Assembly (NCBI RefSeq): GCF_004354365.1 | Contig: NZ_SJCY01000012.1 | Span: 1 to 64,000, forward strand | Reading direction: 5' to 3' | From: Pedobacter changchengzhani | GTDB taxonomy: Bacteria; Bacteroidota; Bacteroidia; Sphingobacteriales; Sphingobacteriaceae | DNA length: 64,000 nucleotides | Shown: piece by piece, positions 55,733 to 64,000 of the stretch | Position numbering within the stretch: position 1 is the first letter of the stretch | Layout of the letters: the number at the start of each line of letters is the position of its first letter | Notes under the pieces: generated by a model | What the model was told of the DNA's origin: nothing | Database searches by the model: none | Seen by the model: only the letters and a program-made list of their open reading frames with translations | Position numbers and translations under genes: made by a program

Positions 55733-57679
55733 ATGAATAAATTATTTTTAATCGTCGTTTCTTGTTTTTTTGTTACACAGTTATCCGCTCAGGGTTATGT
55801 AAGCGAAACAGAAGATAGCGGAGCAGATTTATTAGCCACAAAAGCTGTTTCTATTATACCCGAACCGGTTTCGCTTTTAATGAAGCCCGGGGCTTTTAAA
55901 CTTCCCGAAAATGTAATTATTCAAGCACCAAAAAGTGTGGATTTAAAAGAATCTATCGATTTCTTAACTAACCGGATCACTACCGCCACTGGGAAATTTG
56001 TGAGCATTTTGAATAATGCGCCCCACCCTACCGTTAAATTTATTTTAAATACTGGTAACGATCCGCAATTGGGAAACGAAGGATATAGATTAAATGTAAA
56101 TCCAACGCAAATTGTAATCATAGCGAATAAACCTGCTGGCATTTTTTACGGTGTGCAATCATTATTACAATTATTTCCGGCACAGATAGAAAGTAAAGAA
56201 ATAGTGCAAAATTTTGAATGGAAATTACCATGTGTTGATGTGGTTGATTATCCCAAACTCGGCTGGCGCGGATTGATGTTTGATGTTGCCCGTCATTTCT
56301 TTACCAAAAAAGAAGTAAAGCAATATATTGATGCGATGGTAAAGTATAAATTTAATCTTTTACATCTCCATTTATCTGATGATGAAGGTTGGCGGATCGA
56401 AATTAAAGGCTTACCAAAACTTACTGAAATAGGCGCATGGAATGTTAAAAAGACTGGTACTTTTGGCGATTTTATTCCGCCTACGGCTGATGAACCACGT
56501 ACTTATGGTGGCTTTTACACACAGGATGATATAAAAGAGTTGGTTCAATACGCAAAGGATAGATTTGTAAATATTTTGCCAGAGATTGATGTTCCTGGGC
56601 ACAGTTTAGCAATTATTGCATCATACCCCGAACTTTCTTGCACGCCAGAGGCCGTAAATTACAAGGTAAGATCTGGAGAAAAAATAATGGATTGGAGCAG
56701 AGGCGCACCACCATTGGCGATGGTAGATAATACGCTTTGTCCCGCTAATGAAAAAGTTTATGGATTTTTAGATACCGTGATTACTCAAATTGCACAGCTA
56801 TTTCCTTTTGAATATATCCACATGGGTGGCGATGAAGCACCGAGAAATTATTGGGAAAAGAGTGATGTAATTAAACAATTAATGGTGAGAGAAGGACTTA
56901 AAACAATCCCGCAAGTGCAGGCTTATTTTGAGAAACGCGTAGAACAAATTGTACTTTCTAAAGGTAAAAAGTTTATCGGTTGGGATGAAATTTTAGAGGG
57001 AGGTATTTCACCTACCGCAGCCGTAATGAGTTGGCGAGGAATGAAATATGGTATTGAGGCTGCAAGAGAAAAGCACAACGTTGTAATGAGCCCGACTGAT
57101 TTTGCCTACCTAGATTATATGCAGGCAGACGTAGCAACTGAGCCAAAAGTATATGCTTCGTTGCGTTTAAATAAAGTTTATCAGTTTAATCCACTCCCGC
57201 CAGAAATTGATACAAAATATGTTATGGGCGCACAAGCAAACCTTTGGACCGAACAGGTTTATAACATTCGCCAAGCCGAATATATGACTTGGCCACGAGG
57301 TTTCGCAATTGCAGAATCAGTTTGGTCGCCAAATGAAAAAAAGAATTGGACAACTTTTGCAGAAAAAACTGAAGCGCATTTTAAGCGTTTAAATTTTAGC
57401 GAAACAAAATACGCACCCGCAATTTACGACCCGATTTTTACCGTTAAAAGAAGTGCAGATAAACAACTTTCTATCGAATTAACAACTGAAATTGAAGGAT
57501 TAGATATTTATTATAGTTTCGATAATTCGAGCCCAGATCGTTTTTACCCTAAGTATGTTGCAGCTTTAACACCACCAAAAGATGCAAATTTAATCCGAGT
57601 GATTACTTATCGAGGTAAAGAGCCGATTGGAAGAATGATAAGTATTACGATTGCTGATTTGCAAAAAAGAACGAGATAA
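55733..57679 (+). CDS. GH20 beta-N-acetylhexosaminidase, exported
   Basis: A 648-residue exported glycosidase: signal peptide (1-19), GH20 N-terminal domain (about 35-165), the (beta/alpha)8 catalytic domain (about 170-515) with the catalytic D367-E368 pair in HMGGDEAPRNYW, and a C-terminal CHB_HEX_C-type domain (about 565-640). It releases terminal GlcNAc or GalNAc by substrate-assisted catalysis. With the GH92 mannosidase and glycosylasparaginase at 29-34 kb it could break down N-glycans, though it is 22 kb away. The gap after it (57680-57938) holds no gene. Confidence 0.95.
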   Translation: MNKLFLIVVSCFFVTQLSAQGYVSETEDSGADLLATKAVSIIPEPVSLLMKPGAFKLPENVIIQAPKSVDLKESIDFLTNRITTATGKFVSILNNAPHPTVKFILNTGNDPQLGNEGYRLNVNPTQIVIIANKPAGIFYGVQSLLQLFPAQIESKEIVQNFEWKLPCVDVVDYPKLGWRGLMFDVARHFFTKKEVKQYIDAMVKYKFNLLHLHLSDDEGWRIEIKGLPKLTEIGAWNVKKTGTFGDFIPPTADEPRTYGGFYTQDDIKELVQYAKDRFVNILPEIDVPGHSLAIIASYPELSCTPEAVNYKVRSGEKIMDWSRGAPPLAMVDNTLCPANEKVYGFLDTVITQIAQLFPFEYIHMGGDEAPRNYWEKSDVIKQLMVREGLKTIPQVQAYFEKRVEQIVLSKGKKFIGWDEILEGGISPTAAVMSWRGMKYGIEAAREKHNVVMSPTDFAYLDYMQADVATEPKVYASLRLNKVYQFNPLPPEIDTKYVMGAQANLWTEQVYNIRQAEYMTWPRGFAIAESVWSPNEKKNWTTFAEKTEAHFKRLNFSETKYAPAIYDPIFTVKRSADKQLSIELTTEIEGLDIYYSFDNSSPDRFYPKYVAALTPPKDANLIRVITYRGKEPIGRMISITIADLQKRTR

Positions 57680-57938
57680 TGCCTAAGGAAATTGAAAGAA
57701 AATTCTTAATCGAAAGTTACTAACGCTGTTGTGCAACGTGTTATTTAGAGTTATTAACTTTGATACTCATTACTACCGCTACCCATTCACAATGTGAATA
57801 AAAAAATCATTTACTTTCCTTTCTTGTTAAACACTTTCTTATATTCGTTTGTTGGTAAGTCATCCCTAGACTATTGGAATAGCAACAACAACGCAATTCC
57901 AAATTGAAATGCTTTTAATTAATAAATAAACATAAAGG

Positions 57939-58400
57939 ATGAAAACAACAAATTTTTTAACAACCGTAATGATTGCATCTACATTATTTTTTGTAGGCTG
58001 TGGTCCAAAAGATGCAGCTATTCAATCTGCAATTCAAGCAAAAGAGGCCGCAGATGTTACTGTTGCTGTAGCCAAGGGCGATGTAACACTTACTGGTGAA
58101 GTTGCAGATGATGCAGCGAAAGCTAAAGCAGAAGAAATTGCCAAAGCAGAAAAAGGTGTAAAAGCTGTTATGAACAATTTAACAGTAAAACCAATGATGC
58201 CAGTAGTTATTGCTGGCGATGCTGATTTAATGAAAAATGTAGCCGACGCAACGAAAGATTTCCCAAGTGTAAAAGCAGATGTTAAGGATGGCGTTGTTAC
58301 CCTTACAGGCGAACTGAATAAAGCATCGTTGATTACTTTAATGCAACATTTGAGTGCGTTAAAACCTAAAAAAATTGAAAATAAATTAACGATTAAATAA
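57939..58400 (+). CDS. BON domain lipoprotein
   Basis: A 153-residue lipoprotein: signal peptide and lipobox FVGCGPKD with the lipidated cysteine at residue 21, then two BON domains (about 28-85 and 88-150), each with the V-x-x-G-x-V-x-L-x-G-x-V pattern (VAKGDVTLTGEVADD; VKDGVVTLTGELNKA). BON domains bind phospholipid and help envelope stability. It is 8 bp before the next gene, so both are probably one operon. Confidence 0.88.
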   Translation: MKTTNFLTTVMIASTLFFVGCGPKDAAIQSAIQAKEAADVTVAVAKGDVTLTGEVADDAAKAKAEEIAKAEKGVKAVMNNLTVKPMMPVVIAGDADLMKNVADATKDFPSVKADVKDGVVTLTGELNKASLITLMQHLSALKPKKIENKLTIK

Positions 58401-58408
58401 GCTAAATC

Positions 58409-58831
58409 ATGGCATTACAAGAAAAATATAAAGCATTAACGGATGCAGCAACTAGTGCAGGCATTAGTGATTTAGCTGTTCGCGAACAAGATGGTATTTT
58501 ATACGTTGATGGTACCGCTGCTGATGGCGCTACTAAAGATAATCTTTGGGATATTTACAACCAGATTGATCCAAATTTTGCCTCAGGGGATTTAGTTTTA
58601 AATGTGAATGTTGCTGTAGACGTAGCGGTAACACATGCAAAAGTAATTACCCAAAGCAGTAACTTAAACATTCGTAAAGGCCCGGGAACAGACCAGCCAA
58701 TTGTTGGTAAAGCAGCACATGGTGAAATTATTACTTTGGTAAACAGAAGTAATGATTTATGGTGGTTAGTTCGCACCACTGACGGAGAAGAAGGCTATTG
58801 CTACGCTCAATATTTAGAGGCACAAGCATAA
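58409..58831 (+). CDS. BON-like and SH3 domain protein
   Basis: A 140-residue protein with an N-terminal BON-like part (about 15-75, VREQDGILYVDGTAADGATK) and a C-terminal bacterial SH3 domain (about 80-138, SSNLNIRKGPGTDQPIVGKA). There is no signal peptide, although SH3_3 domains are often periplasmic or LysM-like cell-wall binders. The overall layout resembles LysM/BON proteins without the LysM. It shares an operon with the BON lipoprotein. Confidence 0.8.
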   Translation: MALQEKYKALTDAATSAGISDLAVREQDGILYVDGTAADGATKDNLWDIYNQIDPNFASGDLVLNVNVAVDVAVTHAKVITQSSNLNIRKGPGTDQPIVGKAAHGEIITLVNRSNDLWWLVRTTDGEEGYCYAQYLEAQA

Positions 58832-58843
58832 TCATACAATTTC

Positions 58844-58883
58844 AAAAAAAAACCTGCAAATTTAAAACTTGCAGGTTTTTTTT
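58844..58883. terminator. Bidirectional terminator between the SH3 gene and uvrA
   Basis: Stem AAAACCTGCAA/TTGCAGGTTTT (about 58849-58859 and 58869-58879) with a T-run on each strand, lying between two convergent genes. Confidence 0.85.
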
Positions 58884-58897
58884 ATGGGGTGTTTTTT

Positions 58898-61741
58898 TTA
58901 AACTGCCATTTCCTTTTTCAAAAACTTTCCAGTTAAACTTATTGGGTTTTCAATTAAACCTTCTGGCGTGCCTTCAAATAAAATTCGGCCACCGCCTGCT
59001 CCACCTTCTTCACCCAAATCGATTACCCAATCAGCTACTTTTACCACATCCAAATTATGCTCAATTACTAAAATGGTATTTCCTTTATTTACCAATTCTT
59101 GCAATACACCCAAAAGCACATTTATATCTTCAAAGTGCAAACCAGTTGTGGGTTCATCCAAAATGTAGAACGTTTTTCCAGTATCTTTTTTAGAAAGTTC
59201 GGTTGCCAGTTTTACCCGCTGAGCCTCACCACCTGATAAAGTAACCGACGACTGACCTAAAGTTACGTAACCTAAACCAACATCTTTTAGTGTTTTTATT
59301 TTACGATAAATGTTCGGAATATGTTCAAAATAAACACAAGCATCTTCTACGCTCATATCAAGCACATCACTTATAGATTTTCCGCGATAGCGAACTTCTA
59401 ACGTTTCACGATTGTATCTTCTACCACCACATTCCTCACAAGGTACTTGTACATCGGGTAAAAAATTCATTTCTATAACCTTCATTCCGCCACCTTGGCA
59501 AGTTTCGCAACGGCCACCTTTTACGTTAAATGAAAAACGGCCTGGTTTATAACCTCTAATTTTCGCCTCAGGAAGTTGTACAAAAAGATTTCTAATATCA
59601 GAAAAAACACCCGTGTAAGTAGATGGATTTGAACGCGGCGTTCTACCAATTGGTGCCTGATCGATTTCGATAACCTTGTCAATCTCTTTCAATCCCGCAA
59701 TTTTCTCATAAGGAAGTGGCGTTTTCTTCGCCCTAAAAAAATGGTGGTTTAAAATTGGATATAAAGTTTCGGTTATTAAACTCGATTTACCACTTCCAGA
59801 AACTCCGGTAACGGCAATAAATTTACCCAATGGAAAATCTACTGAAACATTTTTTAAATTATTTCCACTCGCTTTGATAATGGATAACTTGTGTCCATTG
59901 CCTTGGCGCCGTTCTTTAGGTGTTTCGATAGATTTTTTACCGTTTAGATATTGCGCAGTTAAAGTATTCGACTTTAAAATTTGTTTCGCTGTACCTTCAG
60001 CAACAACCTGTCCGCCATGTATGCCTGCTCCTGGTCCAACATCGATTACCCAGTCGGCCTCCAAAATCATGTCCTTATCGTGTTCTACCACCAAAACAGT
60101 ATTACCCAAATCGCGAAGGTTTTTTAGCGCATTAATTAGGCGTTCGTTATCCCGTTGGTGCAAACCAATACTAGGCTCATCCAAAATGTACATTACATTC
60201 ATCAATTGCGAACCAATTTGTGTAGCCAAACGGATACGCTGCGCTTCCCCACCAGATAATGTTCGTGCGGTTCTGTCTAGCGTTAAATACGTTAAACCAA
60301 CATCCGTTAGAAATCCGATTCTGGCTTTTATTTCTTTTAAAATTTCTTTGGCAATAATATTCTGGCGCTCGCTAAGTCGTTCATCAACATTTTCGAACCA
60401 TTTAAAAAGGCTGGTAATATCCATCGATGCCAACTCGAAAATGTTCATTCCATCAACTTTGAAATGTAAACTTTCTTTCTTTAGGCGTGCTCCGTGGCAT
60501 TCCGGACAAGTTTTAAGTTTCCGAAAAGTATCCATGTCATCAGTTGCAGATTCGCTCTTTTTCTCATTCTGCTCTTCCAACATCTTAATTATCCCATCAA
60601 AAGTGATGTTATAATTCTGAACGTTCCACTTATTATATTCTACTTCAACCTTTATCAAATCCGGACTTCCGTTTAAGATAATTTGAATGACTTCATCGCT
60701 TAATTTTTCTATCGGCGTGGATAGCGAAAAGTTATATTTCTTAGATAAAGATTTGAGCACTTGAAACATCCAAGTATCCCGATATTCGCCAAGTGGTGCT
60801 AAACCGCCATTTAAAATACTTAGTTTAGTATTTGGCATAACTGATTCTTTATCAACAACAAAAATGTAGCCCAAACCATTACAGGTTTCACAAGCCCCAT
60901 AAGGCGAGTTGAATGAAAAACTATTCGGTTGTGGTTCATCGTAAGAAATACCCGTTGTTGGACACATTAAAAACTTACTAAAATGCGCAACGTTGTTATT
61001 GATATCGCTTATTTTAATTACACCCTTACCCATTTTCATGGCAATTTGTAAAGAATCTAACAGGCGTTTTTTATCTTTCTCATCGATAATTAAACGATCA
61101 ATAACCACTTCAATATCGTGAATTTTATAGCGATCAACCTGCATTTTGGCGATAATGTCTTTTATCTCGCCATCTACACGCACCTTGGTAAAACCTTGCT
61201 TTCTAATTTGCTCAAAAAGTTCGCGATAATGCCCTTTTCTACCTTTAACAACTGGCGCCAATATATTTACAGCCACGTTATTAAATTTATTAAAAATATT
61301 TTGGAGAATTTGATCTTCACTCATCCGCTCCATTTTCTCGCCGGTATTGTAAGAATAGGCATCGGCAACACGAGCAAATAGTAAACGCAAAAAATCGTAA
61401 ATTTCGGTAATGGTACCCACCGTTGAGCGTGGATTTTTACTCGTTGTTTTTTGCTCAATGGCAATAACCGGACTTAAGCCAGAAACTTTATCTACATCAG
61501 GGCGCTCCATACCGCCCATAAACTGGCGACTGTATGCGCTAAAAGTTTCCATGTAACGACGTTGTCCTTCAGCATAAATGGTATCAAAAGCCAAAGAAGA
61601 TTTTCCGCTACCACTTAATCCTGTAATAACAACAAGTTGGTTTCTTGGAAAACTTACATCTATATTTTTTAAATTATGTACCCTCGCACCATACACTTCT
61701 ACATCTTTTTGCTCGCCGAGGTCGATAGATTTATTGCTCAT
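58898..61741 (-). CDS. uvrA: Excinuclease ABC subunit A
   Basis: The 947-residue DNA-damage sensor of nucleotide excision repair. It has two ABC modules: Walker A GLSGSGKS (41-48) and GVSGSGKSSL in the second half; LSGGEAQRIRLATQIG and LSGGEAQRVKLATELS signature motifs; CETCNGLG-type and CETCQGGGMKVIEMNFLPD-type zinc motifs. Length is standard (E. coli 940 aa). Its first 20 codons are duplicated about 1 kb upstream in decayed form (62696-62756). Confidence 0.98.
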   Translation of the reverse strand: MSNKSIDLGEQKDVEVYGARVHNLKNIDVSFPRNQLVVITGLSGSGKSSLAFDTIYAEGQRRYMETFSAYSRQFMGGMERPDVDKVSGLSPVIAIEQKTTSKNPRSTVGTITEIYDFLRLLFARVADAYSYNTGEKMERMSEDQILQNIFNKFNNVAVNILAPVVKGRKGHYRELFEQIRKQGFTKVRVDGEIKDIIAKMQVDRYKIHDIEVVIDRLIIDEKDKKRLLDSLQIAMKMGKGVIKISDINNNVAHFSKFLMCPTTGISYDEPQPNSFSFNSPYGACETCNGLGYIFVVDKESVMPNTKLSILNGGLAPLGEYRDTWMFQVLKSLSKKYNFSLSTPIEKLSDEVIQIILNGSPDLIKVEVEYNKWNVQNYNITFDGIIKMLEEQNEKKSESATDDMDTFRKLKTCPECHGARLKKESLHFKVDGMNIFELASMDITSLFKWFENVDERLSERQNIIAKEILKEIKARIGFLTDVGLTYLTLDRTARTLSGGEAQRIRLATQIGSQLMNVMYILDEPSIGLHQRDNERLINALKNLRDLGNTVLVVEHDKDMILEADWVIDVGPGAGIHGGQVVAEGTAKQILKSNTLTAQYLNGKKSIETPKERRQGNGHKLSIIKASGNNLKNVSVDFPLGKFIAVTGVSGSGKSSLITETLYPILNHHFFRAKKTPLPYEKIAGLKEIDKVIEIDQAPIGRTPRSNPSTYTGVFSDIRNLFVQLPEAKIRGYKPGRFSFNVKGGRCETCQGGGMKVIEMNFLPDVQVPCEECGGRRYNRETLEVRYRGKSISDVLDMSVEDACVYFEHIPNIYRKIKTLKDVGLGYVTLGQSSVTLSGGEAQRVKLATELSKKDTGKTFYILDEPTTGLHFEDINVLLGVLQELVNKGNTILVIEHNLDVVKVADWVIDLGEEGGAGGGRILFEGTPEGLIENPISLTGKFLKKEMAV

Positions 61742-61916
61742 ATTTTATTGAAAAATTAAGAGAAATTCGGCCTCAAAAAAGACTAAATATCAATCTGCAA
61801 AAATGCTAAAAATTTTATCAAATTAAAAGTGTAATCACTTCTCTAATAGGTGTTATTTTGTCATTTTTCGGGTGCTATTTCTGAGAAATTCCGACGATGG
61901 TCCCAAACGCAAATTA
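61683..61916. repeat. Left copy of a duplicated uvrA/phospholipase junction
   Basis: This 234-bp stretch holds the first 20 codons of uvrA, its upstream gap, and on the minus strand a remnant of the phospholipase C-terminus (NLRLGPSSEFLRNSTRKMTK then a stop at 61856-61858). It matches 62696-62859 at roughly 85-90 percent outside a ~70-bp segment (about 61758-61830) missing from the right copy. The rest of the gap to 62112 shows no gene. Confidence 0.85.
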
Positions 61917-62112
61917 CAGCAGAAAGCGATTGCTTTTCACTTCATGCATAAACGTTGAAAAAGAGACAATGGTTTTATGTTTTTGAAAAGAATATTTCTA
62001 AACATTTAAGTGTGGATTTTATAATGATATAGGATTATTACGAATATTTTGATTAAAAATAGAACTTTAAAAGTTTCAAAACGTTTCTATATAGCTTAAC
62101 AAAACGATCGAA

Positions 62113-62140
62113 TTGCCATTAGAAATATTTTGTACTTTTG
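62113..62140 (+). promoter_or_regulatory. Bacteroidota-type promoter for the toxin-antitoxin pair
   Basis: TTG (62113-62115), 17-bp spacer and a perfect TAnnTTTG box (TACTTTTG, 62133-62140), 19 bp before the antitoxin start codon. Confidence 0.55.
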
Positions 62141-62159
62141 ATTTACTAAAATCTGCATT

Positions 62160-62399
62160 ATGAATACTGAATTAAATATACTCAACAAAAAACTCGAACT
62201 CATTCAATGGCTATCAACCGTTGAAGATTCGACGATTTTAGAAAAAATAATGGATTTAAGAAAAACGGAAAATAAAGATTGGTGGGATTCAATTTCTGAA
62301 ACTGAAAAAGATTCTGTTGAGCTAGGGTTAAAAGATGCAGAATCAGGAAAATTAAAACCACATTCAAACGCAAGAAAGCTTTATGAAAAATGGTTATAG
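62160..62399 (+). CDS. Antitoxin, addiction-module component family
   Basis: A 79-residue acidic protein. Residues 39-79 (DWWDSISETEKDSVELGLKD, then AESGKLKPHSNARKLYEKWL) match the pattern of short 'addiction module component' antitoxins (Unstab_antitox-like), whose C-terminus wraps the toxin. The N-terminal half is helical and may dimerise or bind DNA. It overlaps the toxin gene by 17 bp. Confidence 0.75.
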   Translation: MNTELNILNKKLELIQWLSTVEDSTILEKIMDLRKTENKDWWDSISETEKDSVELGLKDAESGKLKPHSNARKLYEKWL

Positions 62400-62688
62400 C
62401 GTTTTTTGGACTGACTTTGCTCTAAAAGAGTTAGAAAATACTATTGAATATCTTAAAAAAAATTGGACTGATAAAGAATTGCGTAATCTTGCATTGAAAC
62501 TTGAAGAGACGCTAATTTTCATTTCTCACAATCCTTACTTATTTCAAGTTTCTGATATTAAAAAGGATATCCGCAGAGTGGTGATCTTAAAACATAATAC
62601 ATTGTACTATCGTTTCGTCAAAAATCAGGTAGAAATAATTTCGTTTTTCTCGAACCGACAAAGTCCGCAAAAAAGAAAACTACAGTAA
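62383..62688 (+). CDS. RelE/ParE-family toxin
   Basis: A 101-residue RelE/ParE-fold protein. WTDFALKELENTIEYLKKNW (helix 1-2), SHNPYLFQVSDIKKDIRRVV and KHNTLYYRFVKNQVEIISFF with a final SNRQSP are the strands and arginines of the family. The closest pattern is ParE (gyrase poison) rather than RelE (mRNase), as it lacks a clear RelE catalytic set; the mode of action remains open. The start overlaps the antitoxin end by 17 bp, so translation is coupled. Confidence 0.85.
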   Translation: MKNGYSVFWTDFALKELENTIEYLKKNWTDKELRNLALKLEETLIFISHNPYLFQVSDIKKDIRRVVILKHNTLYYRFVKNQVEIISFFSNRQSPQKRKLQ

Positions 62689-62695
62689 ATAAACA

Positions 62696-62859
62696 CTCGC
62701 ACCATACAATTCTACATTTTTTTGTTCGCCGAGGTCGACAGATTTATTGCTAATATTTATTGAAAAACTAAAAGCATAATCACTTCTCTAATAGATGTTA
62801 TTTTGTCATTTTTCGGGTTCTGTTTCTGAGAAATCCAGATGATAATCCCAAACGCAAAT
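62696..62859. repeat. Right copy of the duplicated uvrA/phospholipase junction
   Basis: This 164-bp stretch holds a decayed minus-strand copy of the uvrA 5' end (start codon changed from ATG to ATT, 62752-62754; reads SNKSVDLGEQKNVELYGAS), a shortened gap, and the true 3' end of the phospholipase gene. It begins 8 bp after the toxin stop codon. Confidence 0.85.
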
Positions 62860-63772
62860 AACCATAATGATCTTGAAAGTAAATGTTGTAATTATCTTCT
62901 CCATAATACCCAACCGCAGCCATTAAAAATACATTGTTCATAAACGGAAAACTGTAATTAAAATTAACTTCGGCATTAAGTCTTTTGGAAATATTTACTA
63001 AGTTTTTTGATGGAATTTTATTAATCGCATAAGAAACTTCGGTATTGATGCGCCAAATTTCCTTCTCTGATGTAAAGCTGTCTTTGCCTTTCATCTTTTT
63101 CTCAATTTCTCCATATTTACGTAGCGAAAAATTGTAAAGTAAACGTGTAAAACCATAGCCACGATCGAGGGCAGGCTCATATCTAAAAAACTTATACCAT
63201 TGGAAACCAACTCTTTGATTTATGGAATAATAATCTTGCCCTAAACTATTTGATGTAAAATGCCCGAAACGGTAAGATAGGGTCAAACTATTAGCGTTAA
63301 AATTTCCTGTTTTTGTATTTATAGTTCCGTCAGGATTAATTGCATCTCCATCTTGCCCGTTAGAATGATGCGTAAAAGCCAGTTCGCCATATTTGTAATT
63401 TGTAGGATCAGGATTTAACCTAGCGTAAAAAATACCACCAAACCTGTAACTCGGTGTTCTAACACCGGCAGAAAATTCCTCTCTAACACGTACCGTATAA
63501 TCAGATAATAATGAAAAAGCAACTGGGGATTTATAACTTCCATATAACATGAAAGTACCCGTTAACCGCCCGTTAATAACATATTTTGATGGCGCCCCGA
63601 GTTCGCCCTTCGGAGAAGTGTAAGAAAAATCTGCATTTTCTTTATACACGTTGATGTATTCTTTATTGGCAGATTGCCTGATAATTTGAAGTGAATCTTG
63701 ATCTACATTTTGAGCAACCACAAACTGAGAACATAGACTAAGAAATAAAAGCAAACGTAATTGTATTTTCAT
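62798..63772 (-). CDS. pldA: Outer membrane phospholipase A-like protein
   Basis: A 324-residue outer-membrane beta-barrel with a signal peptide (1-20, ending FVVAQ). The motif FTHHSNGQDG (residues 133-142) carries the H-x-S (H135, S137) of the OMPLA active site; the conserved Asn partner probably lies in NANSLTLSYRFGHF. OMPLA hydrolyses phospholipids in the outer leaflet of the outer membrane. At 324 aa it is a little longer than E. coli PldA (289 aa). The open frame begins 13 codons earlier, but only the start at 63772 gives a signal peptide. Its 3' end is part of a duplicated junction. Confidence 0.85.
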   Translation of the reverse strand: MKIQLRLLLFLSLCSQFVVAQNVDQDSLQIIRQSANKEYINVYKENADFSYTSPKGELGAPSKYVINGRLTGTFMLYGSYKSPVAFSLLSDYTVRVREEFSAGVRTPSYRFGGIFYARLNPDPTNYKYGELAFTHHSNGQDGDAINPDGTINTKTGNFNANSLTLSYRFGHFTSNSLGQDYYSINQRVGFQWYKFFRYEPALDRGYGFTRLLYNFSLRKYGEIEKKMKGKDSFTSEKEIWRINTEVSYAINKIPSKNLVNISKRLNAEVNFNYSFPFMNNVFLMAAVGYYGEDNYNIYFQDHYGYLRLGLSSGFLRNRTRKMTK

Positions 63773-63920
63773 AAAACAATAAACGTTTATTTTTGGTTGG
63801 CGGTTTCGCAATTTAGAGAAACGTGGAATAAATGATATTAAATTTTATATTTGATACGATCAAATGATACTATCACAAACAGTATTCGTGCATTTAAGGC
63901 TCCCTAAATTATAAAAAAAC

Positions 63921-64000
63921 ATGATAGAACTAAAAACCATGTTTCTCACAATTATAACAGAAAACCTAAAAAACAAGGCAGAAGCTGAAATATTAAGTGG
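63921..64000 (+). CDS. Start of a gene cut by the window end
   Basis: An ATG-started frame stays open to the window end: MIELKTMFLTIITENLKNKA, then EAEILSG. It faces away from the phospholipase gene. Too short to identify. Confidence 0.45.
   Translation, partial: MIELKTMFLTIITENLKNKAEAEILS

Noticed and set aside
59874..60614. 246-codon plus-strand frame inside uvrA
   Set aside because: Antisense shadow of uvrA, Ser/Cys-rich composition typical of reverse frames, no promoter or ribosome site.

Overview
The window looks like a chromosomal segment of a Bacteroidota bacterium, most likely in or near Sphingobacteriaceae (Pedobacter-like). The base composition is AT-rich. Several promoters fit the Bacteroidota -33 TTG / -7 TAnnTTTG pattern. 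Gene content agrees: serine palmitoyltransferase, a carboxypeptidase-regulatory/OMP barrel receptor, GH92 and GH20 glycosidases, DUF2911, a small Hc1-like histone protein and a heptad-spaced dcw cluster with FtsL of the Bacteroidota type. The genus assignment is inference.

Layout. 1-660: tandem array of a ~142-bp unit, each copy ending in a perfect 33-nt palindrome. 0.7-2.4 kb: Hc1-like protein and sphingolipid synthase. 2.5-18.8 kb, minus strand: the complete division and cell-wall (dcw) operon in the order mraZ-rsmH-ftsL-ftsI-murE-mraY-murD-ftsW-murG-murC-ftsQ-ftsA-ftsZ, with GTGG-box repeats upstream that fit a MraZ operator and a terminator after ftsZ. 19-21.7 kb: an unstable patch with REP-type palindromes, a broken REP-associated (RAYT) transposase, a pilin-like gene whose 3' end runs into a REP, and remnants that may belong to a toxin/immunity locus. 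21.7-28.3 kb: pgk, acetyltransferase, outer-membrane receptor, desaturase, cupin. 29-35.7 kb, plus strand: glycan-processing genes (glycosylasparaginase family, CutC, GH92 alpha-mannosidase) and a lipoprotein. 36-46.9 kb: tRNA-Ala, carbonic anhydrase, kduI/kduD, a HicAB pair, a Na+/solute symporter with a 34-residue membrane peptide and a PIG-L deacetylase, mqo, OsmC. 47-50.5 kb: an intact IS3-family element between a lipoprotein and a membrane protein gene. 50.9-61.7 kb: lipA, an ECF sigma/anti-sigma pair, nnrD/E, a class I glutamine amidotransferase-like hydrolase, GH20 hexosaminidase, BON and SH3 proteins, uvrA. 61.7-63.8 kb: a toxin-antitoxin pair sitting between two diverged copies of the uvrA/phospholipase junction.

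How the genes work together. The dcw operon makes lipid II (MurC, MurD, MurE, MraY, MurG) and builds the divisome (FtsL, FtsI, FtsW, FtsQ, FtsA, FtsZ); murF and ddl are not in it. The glycosylasparaginase, GH92 and GH20 genes together could dismantle N-linked glycans (mannose, GlcNAc and the GlcNAc-Asn link). KduI and KduD handle unsaturated uronates from pectin or glycosaminoglycans. The symporter, small membrane peptide and PIG-L deacetylase form a tightly coupled unit.

The most unusual items are the toxin-antitoxin cassette bracketed by a duplicated gene junction (61683-62859), the palindromic tandem array (120-640), the RAYT/REP patch (19477-21720), the seven-base microsatellites in three gaps of the dcw operon, and the 34-aa peptide (41990-42094). 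All calls come from reading the sequence; no database search was run.
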